Shown here: positions 1 to 5,104 of the stretch, piece after piece
Position numbering within the stretch: the first letter of the stretch is position 1
Layout of the letters: each line of letters opens with the position of its first letter
NCBI GenBank assembly: GCA_021298235.1
Contig: JAJTDX010000133.1
Location: forward strand, 1-5,104
DNA: 5,104 nt
Source of the DNA: Cryomorphaceae bacterium
Lineage (GTDB): Bacteria; Bacteroidota; Bacteroidia; Flavobacteriales; Crocinitomicaceae
Reading direction: 5' to 3'
Notes under the pieces: generated by a model
What the model was told of the DNA's origin: nothing
The model's input: only the letters and a program-made list of their open reading frames with translations
Databases searched by the model: none
Translations under genes and position numbers: made by a program

Positions 1-1029
1 ACATGGTTCACTTTTATCGCACCAGCAGAAGGAAATGTGAGTATTTCATGCACGGATGTACCTTTTGATGGACAGGTGGCTGTTTATGAAGCTCCGAATT
101 GCTCAAGTTTCTCAAATTTTATTCTAGTTGGCGCAAATGACAATGCAATGGACTTCTCCTCCAGCGCTCCTGAGTTCACTGTTTGTGGGCTGACTCCCGG
201 CACAACCTATTACCTGGTGTTTGATTCCGGCAGCACATTTGCAAGCGGTGCTTTTTCTATAGCGATCTCTCCACTGAGTATATCCGCAGGAGCTGAAAAT
301 GGAGTGGTTGATGTTTGTTCAGGAGATGTCGTTGACTTGTATGACGGCATTACCGGATATGATGCGGGGGGCACCTGGTACGAAACAATTCCAACCTTTG
401 GATTGAGTGGTAACACCTTTAATACAGCCGGAGTTGGTTTCATCACTTTCGACTTCGAATATGTTGTAGAGAACGGATGTTTGTCCGATACATCCATATC
501 GCAGATCCAAGTCTTTGGTCCATCGAGTGCAGGAAATGACGGAACGATCAATGCATGTAAAGGAGAAGTTGTGAATCTTTTAAGTGGATTAAGCGGAAAC
601 GTAGACTTGGGAGGCACTTGGTACAGTCCAACCAACCAGGCATTACCGGGTTTCACCACAACTGTTAGTTCTATCCCCGGCCAATTTAACTATGATTACA
701 TCGCAAGTAATGGCGTTTGCCCGGACGACACAGCAAACATCGTAGTGAACGTGCAGGATTGCACAGCAGGAATTGAGGATGCCCAGCTCAACGCGATGGA
801 TATCTATCCGAATCCTTCCAGCGGGATTTTCCATATTTCGAATAATTCGGGGATCACATTCAATTATGTCGTTAGCGACCTGAATGGAAGGATCGTAGCA
901 CAATCAGAGAATGGAGCGGAAGTATCAGAGCTTACGATACTCGATCTGTCTGACACAATGAACGGCTTATACATTGTTACGATCTCAAACGGATCAACTA
1001 ACAGATCATTCAGGGTTATCAAAGAATAA
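1..1029 (+). CDS. Secreted T9SS cargo protein, PPC-like domain plus two tandem modules and type A sorting domain (5' partial)
   Basis: The frame is open from base 1 and ends at TAA 1027-1029, so 342 codons of a longer gene are visible; the signal peptide lies outside the window. The GTG at 37 is internal: the preceding codons (TWFTFIAPAEGN) already belong to the first domain. Codons 1-91 look like a PPC-type/CUB-like beta domain (WFTF, FDGQVAVYE, LVGANDNA, LTPGTTYYL). Codons 96-176 and 177-254 are two tandem modules of the kind frequent in Bacteroidota exoproteins, each opening AG-(x)-G, then Cys and ending its first half with GGTW. Codons 267-342 are a type A T9SS sorting domain: DIYPNPSSGIF, then SDLNGRIV, MNGLYIVTI and a basic/hydrophobic end (FRVIKE). 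By family knowledge the protein crosses the outer membrane through T9SS and is released or attached to the surface. No catalytic motif is visible, so its function is unknown; an adhesin, or the tail of a secreted enzyme whose catalytic part lies upstream, are both possible. Confidence 0.9.
   Translation, partial: TWFTFIAPAEGNVSISCTDVPFDGQVAVYEAPNCSSFSNFILVGANDNAMDFSSSAPEFTVCGLTPGTTYYLVFDSGSTFASGAFSIAISPLSISAGAENGVVDVCSGDVVDLYDGITGYDAGGTWYETIPTFGLSGNTFNTAGVGFITFDFEYVVENGCLSDTSISQIQVFGPSSAGNDGTINACKGEVVNLLSGLSGNVDLGGTWYSPTNQALPGFTTTVSSIPGQFNYDYIASNGVCPDDTANIVVNVQDCTAGIEDAQLNAMDIYPNPSSGIFHISNNSGITFNYVVSDLNGRIVAQSENGAEVSELTILDLSDTMNGLYIVTISNGSTNRSFRVIKE
286..762 (+). repeat. Two tandem 81-codon protein modules
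   Basis: Inside the first gene, the module starting at 286 (AGAENG, VDVCSGDVVDL, DAGGTW) is repeated from 529 (AGNDG, INACKGEVVNL, DLGGTW). The AG start and the GGTW motif are both displaced by exactly 81 residues. Each copy has one Cys near its start and one near its end (NGC and NGVC), consistent with an intra-module disulfide in an exported protein. The copies have diverged at the DNA level, so this is an old domain duplication, not a recent repeat. Confidence 0.75.
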
Positions 1030-1052
1030 CCGCAGGACATTCAATAATTGGA

Positions 1053-1078
1053 GGGAGGCGAAAGTCTCCCTTTTTTTT
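1053..1078 (+). terminator. Intrinsic terminator with GAAA tetraloop
   Basis: GGGAGGC (1053-1059) pairs with GTCTCCC (1064-1070), giving seven pairs including one G-U, around a GAAA loop (1060-1063). Eight T residues follow directly (1071-1078). It begins 24 bases after the stop of the first gene and should end that transcript, separating it from the dioxygenase gene downstream. Confidence 0.88.
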
Positions 1079-1130
1079 CGGTTTGTTGGTTTTATTGTGT
1101 AATAGGATTCTCAAGAATAAAGAGTCTTTC

Positions 1131-1138
1131 TATCTTTA
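1131..1138 (+). promoter_or_regulatory. Candidate Bacteroidota -7 promoter element for the dioxygenase gene
   Basis: TATCTTTA at 1131-1138 matches the Bacteroidota -7 consensus TAnnTTTG at all fixed positions except the last. It lies 17 bases before the ATG at 1156, implying a very short leader. I see no convincing TTG-type -33 element at the expected distance (around 1105-1112 reads GGATTCTC), so the call rests on one half of the promoter plus its position after a terminator. Confidence 0.42.
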
Positions 1139-1155
1139 CACAAAATTCACTTTCT

Positions 1156-1680
1156 ATGAAAGCTCCTTTTAATCTTCAAAAATGGATCGATGAGAACCGC
1201 GATCTGTTGAAGCCTCCTGTATCCAATAAGAACCTCTATGTAGAAGCCGGTGATTTTATCGTGATGATCGTGGGTGGCCCAAATGCCCGCAAGGATTACC
1301 ATTACAATGAAAGTGAAGAGCTTTTTTACCAACTCGAAGGTGATATTACAGTGCGAATTCAGGAGGACGGAAAAGCGAAAGATATTGAGATCCGTGAAGG
1401 CGATATGTTCCTTTTACCGGGCAATGTTCCTCATTCACCCATGAGGGGATCGAACACTGTTGGTTTGGTGATCGAAAAAGTGCGAAAAGGAACTGATCTC
1501 ATTGACGGGCTGATGTGGTTCTGTGATAAGTGCAACCATAAACTGAAAGAATACAGATTCCCCTTGAATAATATCGAAGATGATTTTCTTCCGCGTTTTA
1601 AGGAATTCTACACCTCAGAAGAGATGAGAACGTGTGATGCCTGTGGGCACGTTATGGAATCAGACGAGCGATTTATTTAA
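1156..1680 (+). CDS. nbaC: 3-hydroxyanthranilate 3,4-dioxygenase
   Basis: Cytoplasmic cupin Fe(II) dioxygenase that opens the ring of 3-hydroxyanthranilate to 2-amino-3-carboxymuconate semialdehyde, the kynurenine-pathway step leading to quinolinate/NAD or to tryptophan degradation. The product has 174 residues, the usual size for the bacterial enzyme. Visible features in order: FNLQKWIDENRDLLKPPV at the N-terminus; cupin metal ligands His49, Glu55 and His93 (DYHYNESEE and PGNVPHSP); Arg45, Arg97 and Glu107, matching the substrate-binding Arg/Arg/Glu of characterised homologues; and a C-terminal rubredoxin-like site, Cys123-x2-Cys126 and Cys160-x2-Cys163, typical of the bacterial dimeric form. 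The ATG at 1156 is chosen because homologues start at this Met-(x)-PFNL region; an in-frame TTG at 1048 would run through the terminator and add 36 unconserved residues. No Shine-Dalgarno is seen, normal in this phylum. It appears monocistronic, with no kynurenine-pathway neighbour in the window. Product identity is very secure; gene symbols for this enzyme vary (nbaC, haaO). Confidence 0.96.
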   Translation: MKAPFNLQKWIDENRDLLKPPVSNKNLYVEAGDFIVMIVGGPNARKDYHYNESEELFYQLEGDITVRIQEDGKAKDIEIREGDMFLLPGNVPHSPMRGSNTVGLVIEKVRKGTDLIDGLMWFCDKCNHKLKEYRFPLNNIEDDFLPRFKEFYTSEEMRTCDACGHVMESDERFI

Positions 1681-1695
1681 TTACGCAAAAAATTC

Positions 1696-2859
1696 TCAGT
1701 TAAAAATACAGAAACGATAACGCTTTCTGAATTTATCATTTTCGAGTATTAAAAAATAAAACCCGGAAGTCAGGTTTCGCGGAAGTACGATGATCTTCTG
1801 GTCATTCAATTTTCCTGAATAGACTCTGGATCCGGCCTGATCCATAATAATGAACTCTGTGTTACTATATGAGCGGTCAAGACTAATTGTTTCTTGCCCG
1901 TTACTATAGAAAAACCCAACAGACTGTTCATTGGGGACATCTTCATCAAGTTCTAACATCCCACAATTAGAGGAAATAGCAGTGTTGTTATGCAACTCCA
2001 GGTACGTATTGAAAACTGACGCGAAAGCTGCACCAAATGACCTGCGATTCAAATAACTATCCCGAACGCCGCTATAATTGCATTCCATCTGCACACCGTC
2101 CACTACATTTCCGGGCTGGTAACAAGTGTGTACGACCGTATTATATCCTCCACTGAAATAATTACTTGTTAATCCGGGATAGGGATCTTGCTGACTCGGC
2201 ACAGCAGGAAAACCGTTATTTGCGAATAATGTTCCTAAGCTGCCCGTTCCCCTCAATAATTCAACATGTGTTAACCCATTCATATTCGTCGCCACAAGAT
2301 GTTGGATAGAACTATATCCTACATAGGTCATAGCGTTCAGCACATTATCCGGTAATTCAAGCTCATCTTCATATAACAAATAGCCCAATTCCAACCGCTG
2401 AACAGGATTTCCATGGCCATGAAGATCCACGTAAAAGACCTTTTCTCCATGCTGTGCCAGGGCCACCGTTTGTGCAACATCTATGAATTGATGAAACTCT
2501 GTCCAAGCAGTTTCAGCAGCCGGATCACCACATGTCCCGTCTGCCTGATTCCGATTACAATCCAGTTTTGTCCTTTTGAGATTACAATAAATGATATGTG
2601 GATGACACCCTGTCACATCATATAAACTCGAATCGATCTGTTTAGCCAGTTCGATGGTATATGCATCCGTCACGAGAGTTGGAGAATTACATGTTCTATC
2701 CGGAATACTCGATGGTTGCATACTTCCTCCATGCGGCACTGAGATCACGATGGGGAGGTCCCCGGGATGATATTCAATGTAATTGTTTGTGCCATATTGA
2801 ACCTGCCCACTCAGATTTCCTGCAAACAGAAAAAGCAAAATGTAAACGATTTCCTTCAT
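1696..2859 (-). CDS. Exported N-formylglutamate amidohydrolase-like protein with degenerate T9SS C-terminal domain
   Basis: A 387-residue protein. Residues 1-18 form a signal peptide (MKEIVYILLFLFAGNLSG, likely cut before Gln19). Residues about 30-290 resemble the N-formylglutamate amidohydrolase family: SVPHGG (His43), TDAY (Asp65), LKRTKLDCNR (Arg96, Arg103) and DLHGHG (Asp145, His147, His149), followed by GSLGTLF, FPAVPSQQDPYP and YFSGGYNTVVH. In this family the PHxG and DLH elements lie in a metal-dependent, carboxypeptidase-like active site, so hydrolysis of an amide or peptide-like bond is inferred; the substrate is unknown. Nine cysteines in the mature part fit an oxidised, extracellular protein. 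Residues about 314-387 look like a type A T9SS domain (FIIMDQAGSRVYSG, LTSGFYFLIL) but lack a YPNP opening and end RFCIFN, not the usual basic tail. The ATG follows the upstream adhesin's stop by three bases with no Shine-Dalgarno, pointing to translational coupling. A cytoplasmic HutG role is unlikely, given the signal peptide and no hut genes nearby. Confidence 0.82.
   Translation of the reverse strand: MKEIVYILLFLFAGNLSGQVQYGTNNYIEYHPGDLPIVISVPHGGSMQPSSIPDRTCNSPTLVTDAYTIELAKQIDSSLYDVTGCHPHIIYCNLKRTKLDCNRNQADGTCGDPAAETAWTEFHQFIDVAQTVALAQHGEKVFYVDLHGHGNPVQRLELGYLLYEDELELPDNVLNAMTYVGYSSIQHLVATNMNGLTHVELLRGTGSLGTLFANNGFPAVPSQQDPYPGLTSNYFSGGYNTVVHTCYQPGNVVDGVQMECNYSGVRDSYLNRRSFGAAFASVFNTYLELHNNTAISSNCGMLELDEDVPNEQSVGFFYSNGQETISLDRSYSNTEFIIMDQAGSRVYSGKLNDQKIIVLPRNLTSGFYFLILENDKFRKRYRFCIFN
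1701..1729 (-). terminator. Weak hairpin plus T-run inside the 3' end of the amidohydrolase gene, possibly bidirectional
   Basis: On the minus strand CAGAAA (1729-1724) pairs with TTTCTG (1714-1709); inside, after a one-base bulge, two more C-G pairs close a four-base loop. TATTTTTA follows (1708-1701). The structure falls in the last codons of the minus-strand gene. Read on the plus strand the same hairpin lies 28 bases past the dioxygenase stop and is followed by a T-rich stretch (ATTTATCATTTTC), so it could end both convergent transcripts. The stem is A/T-rich and imperfect, hence the modest confidence. Confidence 0.38.
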
Positions 2860-2862
2860 GCT

Positions 2863-5104
2863 TTATCTAAGCAAATTGACATGCCCCGTCAAGGTATATT
2901 CCTTGTCTTTGAAATCATAATAGGTCAATTTCCATACATAGGTCCCATCCTGACAAACAAACCCATTGTACGAGCCATCCCAGTAATCACTCAGGTCATT
3001 CAATGTATAGATCAATTCACCCCAACGGTTGAAGATCAAGAGTTCGAACGAACGGATATTACTTGCGACCACTCTGAAACCTTGATTAAACTCATTGTCA
3101 TCCGGTGTGAAGGTATTCGGTACATAGATAATCGGATCATAATACACACTCACTGAATCAGCAGCTGTGCAGCCATTTATGTCGCTGAAGGTTACTGTGA
3201 ATGTCATGTTTTGATTCGGTGATACAGTTGGTGTCAGACAAGTAATACAACTTACATATTCTGCCGGTGACCAAACATATGGACCCGGAGTCGAACTGTT
3301 TGCAGACAATTGAATGACATCACCATAAATGGCGTAAACATCCGGTGAAGTCACAATCCAAGGTTGTGGGTAAATAGAAACAAGTACAGCAGCGCTGTCT
3401 GTACATCCGTTCACATCCGTACCAATTACAGTATAAACAGTCTCTGAATCAGGAGTAGCAATCACACTAGTACCGTTTGATATGTTCAAACTGTTTGCAG
3501 GAGACCAAACATAGCTAAGAGCGCCTTCAGCCCAGATATTGGCTGAACCACCGGGACAAATGGAGGTATCATTACCAGCATTCACCTGTGCCTCGAGAAC
3601 ATTCAGGTACACACTATCAATGGCGTATCCGCAGGCATTGAAAAAATTACAGAAATACAAATAATCATCCGGTGGATTTACGACAACACTTGGGCCAATG
3701 AGCGTATTGATGAAATAATTCGGTGACCATTGATAACTGTCACCTCCAGAAACATTTATCACTGCGGAGCTTCCTCTGCACATGACTACCGTATCCGGCA
3801 TAACGGGTATAGGAGGATCATAAAAGACTGCCACCGTAACAGAGTCCTCACTCAGACAGCCATCAACTGAGATAATCTCGACAACGTATTCAGTAGTAAC
3901 ATTTGGTGTGGATACAGGATTGGCAATGGATGGATCACTTAAGAATGTTGCGGGTGTCCAGGAATAAGTTCCTCCTCCTGTTGCTTGTAAAAACGCACTG
4001 TTACCAATACAAACGGATGTATCGTTACTTACCGTCGGGCTATTCTGAAAGACGGGTACAATAACCACTATTGTATCAACACCACAACTATCAGAGATCA
4101 CAACAGTGAATTCTGTTGTTTGATATACGATAGCGACAGGGGTTGCACTCAACGGATCATCCAACACATTAGCGGGTGACCACTCATATTCAGCACCGCC
4201 ATATGCCTCTAATTGGTAGGGAGTTCCGGGACAAACAGGGGTTCCGGGTTGAATTGCTCCACCTTGAAAATCACCAATTTGAACCAGAAAATCAACAGAA
4301 TCCGGGGTAAAACAGCCATTGGAATCTGATACCACTAACGTTACCGTATAATCTCCCGCGCCGGCATACACATGTGAAGGATTGACATCTGTCGATGTGA
4401 TCCCATCACCAAAGTCCCAAAAGAAAGAATTCCCATTGGCGCTGTTGTTTGAGAATACGACGGGATCAGGCAGGCAAATCAGTGTTTGAGGTTCAGACAC
4501 GATCGCTTCGATCGTACTCAACTCGAATTTGAATGCCGCAAGGTTACAGTTCGTGCTTTGATTGGTTGGTGACCAAACTCCCGGAGTTGAGGTAAAGCCA
4601 AAATCATTTCCTCCACAAGCTCCGCATACGGCATGATAGATACGGCCGCTTTTATCGAATCGGCTTGTCCCTCCATCAACATGATTGTAACTGCTCGTAG
4701 TTCCACCCATGTAAGTCGCATATTTCAGGATTGAGGCATTTTGACCAAGCACCGCAATATAGAAATTGGAACCATTTGTGGATGACTGATAGGCGTCAAA
4801 AGTCACAGGAAATCCGCTGGAAGAACTAAATTGTGCCTGATTACTGTATGCACTGTTGATTGTGCCTCCCCATCCTGAGATGTATATATCATAACAGTCA
4901 GACACAAGGAAAGCCGTAGGTGAGATCTCCGGATTCCCTGATCCTGCACCGATCATCGTTGTCCAAAGCACTGCGGAAAGTGAATTATTATACTTCCGAA
5001 TAAACTGCCCCGAATTCGGATTACCATATACCCCAGCGGTAAGAGGCCAAGCCGTTTCAGACTGCCCGTATACATAGACGTTATCATCCAGATCAAGCTG
5101 CACG
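2863..5104 (-). CDS. Large adhesin-like protein: SBBP/DUF7948-type region, PKD domain, five Ig-like repeats, gliding motility-associated (type B) sorting domain (5' partial)
   Basis: The frame is open to the window edge and stops at TAA 2865-2863; about 747 codons are visible and the N-terminus is missing. Residues are counted from the GTG at 5103, which is internal, not a start. Residues 1-195 are SBBP-like propeller sequence (LDDNVYVYGQSE, DIYISGWGG, LKYATYMGG, HVDGGTSRFDKSG, CGACGG, TPGVWSP), as in the DUF7948-type proteins of Bacteroidota. Residues 212-276 are a PKD domain (FFWDFGDG, NPSHVYAGAGDYTVTL). Residues 289-654 hold five Ig-like repeats built around Cys and WSPA motifs. Residues 656-746 are the gliding motility-associated C-terminal domain, a type B T9SS signal: YVPNTFTPDDNEFNQGF, FNRWGELIY, WDGSYNG, DGTYVWKL, ending HVNLLR. 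By family, this is a surface protein exported by T9SS, probably adhesive or gliding-related; no enzyme motif is visible. It is the upstream member of a tight pair with the amidohydrolase-like gene; its promoter lies outside the window. Confidence 0.93.
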   Translation of the reverse strand, partial: VQLDLDDNVYVYGQSETAWPLTAGVYGNPNSGQFIRKYNNSLSAVLWTTMIGAGSGNPEISPTAFLVSDCYDIYISGWGGTINSAYSNQAQFSSSSGFPVTFDAYQSSTNGSNFYIAVLGQNASILKYATYMGGTTSSYNHVDGGTSRFDKSGRIYHAVCGACGGNDFGFTSTPGVWSPTNQSTNCNLAAFKFELSTIEAIVSEPQTLICLPDPVVFSNNSANGNSFFWDFGDGITSTDVNPSHVYAGAGDYTVTLVVSDSNGCFTPDSVDFLVQIGDFQGGAIQPGTPVCPGTPYQLEAYGGAEYEWSPANVLDDPLSATPVAIVYQTTEFTVVISDSCGVDTIVVIVPVFQNSPTVSNDTSVCIGNSAFLQATGGGTYSWTPATFLSDPSIANPVSTPNVTTEYVVEIISVDGCLSEDSVTVAVFYDPPIPVMPDTVVMCRGSSAVINVSGGDSYQWSPNYFINTLIGPSVVVNPPDDYLYFCNFFNACGYAIDSVYLNVLEAQVNAGNDTSICPGGSANIWAEGALSYVWSPANSLNISNGTSVIATPDSETVYTVIGTDVNGCTDSAAVLVSIYPQPWIVTSPDVYAIYGDVIQLSANSSTPGPYVWSPAEYVSCITCLTPTVSPNQNMTFTVTFSDINGCTAADSVSVYYDPIIYVPNTFTPDDNEFNQGFRVVASNIRSFELLIFNRWGELIYTLNDLSDYWDGSYNGFVCQDGTYVWKLTYYDFKDKEYTLTGHVNLLR
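3142..4239 (-). repeat. Five diverged Ig-like protein repeats of 74-78 residues
   Basis: Repeats begin at about 4239, 4017, 3792, 3567 and 3342. Their invariant Trp residues (308, 382, 459, 533 and 611 from the GTG at 5103) are spaced 74, 77, 74 and 78 residues apart, within WSPANVL, WTPATFL, WSPNYFI, WSPANSL and WSPAEYV. The first four open with a Cys motif (VCPGTP, VCIGNSA, MCRGSSA, ICPGGSA) and carry a second Cys late in the repeat, suggesting one disulfide each. The fifth lacks the opening Cys (VYAIYGD) and has an SCITC element after its WSPA motif; it abuts the sorting domain. Confidence 0.82.

Noticed and set aside
210..659. Minus-strand open frame of 149 codons under the first gene
   Set aside because: It is antisense to a conserved T9SS cargo gene, is proline-rich low-information sequence, and has no supporting upstream signal.
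1048..1155. In-frame TTG start that would lengthen the dioxygenase by 36 residues
   Set aside because: It lies within the terminator hairpin of the preceding gene, and the extra residues are not part of the enzyme; ATG 1156 gives the expected 174-residue length.
2413..2870. Plus-strand open frames of about 70 codons opposite the amidohydrolase-like gene
   Set aside because: The opposite strand carries the conserved DLHGHG and SVPHGG motifs in frame; these are shadows.
2767..3156. Plus-strand open frame of 129 codons across the adhesin/amidohydrolase junction
   Set aside because: It is antisense to two well-supported genes with clear domains and shows no recognisable motif of its own; it is a shadow of their codon pattern.
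3142..4239. Possible CRISPR or DNA-level tandem array in the repeated region
   Set aside because: Spacing is that of protein repeats in one open frame, and DNA identity between units is low apart from short codon-level matches.
5101..5103. GTG as the true start of the large adhesin
   Set aside because: The sequence begins inside a propeller-like repeat with no signal peptide, whereas a type B T9SS protein needs one; the gene continues beyond the window.

Overview
The window looks like a piece of a Bacteroidota chromosome, probably Flavobacteriales or a close relative. Three of its four genes encode secreted proteins that end in domains characteristic of the type IX secretion system (T9SS), which is confined to that phylum. 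The start codons lack Shine-Dalgarno sequences, and a TAnnTTTG-like promoter element is present; both fit the phylum. The genus cannot be told from the sequence alone.

Layout. Bases 1-1029 (+) are the 3' part of a secreted T9SS cargo gene: a PPC-like beta domain, two tandem 81-residue Bacteroidota-type modules, and a type A sorting domain. It is closed by a strong intrinsic terminator with a GAAA tetraloop. Bases 1156-1680 (+) encode a complete cytoplasmic 3-hydroxyanthranilate 3,4-dioxygenase of the kynurenine pathway, with its iron ligands and C-terminal four-cysteine metal site intact. A candidate promoter -7 element sits just upstream. This gene converges, with only 15 bp between stop codons, on a minus-strand pair. 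Bases 2863-5104 (-) are the 3' part of a large adhesin-like protein: SBBP/DUF7948-style beta-propeller region, a PKD domain, five Ig-like 'WSPA' repeats, and a type B (gliding motility-associated) sorting domain. Three bases after its stop begins a secreted N-formylglutamate amidohydrolase-like protein (1696-2859, -), which has a signal peptide and a degraded type A-like C-terminal domain.

How the genes relate. The minus-strand pair is almost certainly co-transcribed and translationally coupled, so a cell-surface adhesin and an exported putative metallo-amidohydrolase are made together. The dioxygenase looks like a single-gene transcription unit without kynurenine-pathway neighbours in view. 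A hairpin inside the 3' end of the amidohydrolase gene may end transcripts from both sides.

I see no RNA gene, mobile element, CRISPR array or clearly new defence system. The least ordinary item is the exported amidohydrolase-like enzyme coupled to the adhesin. Both edge genes are cut by the window.
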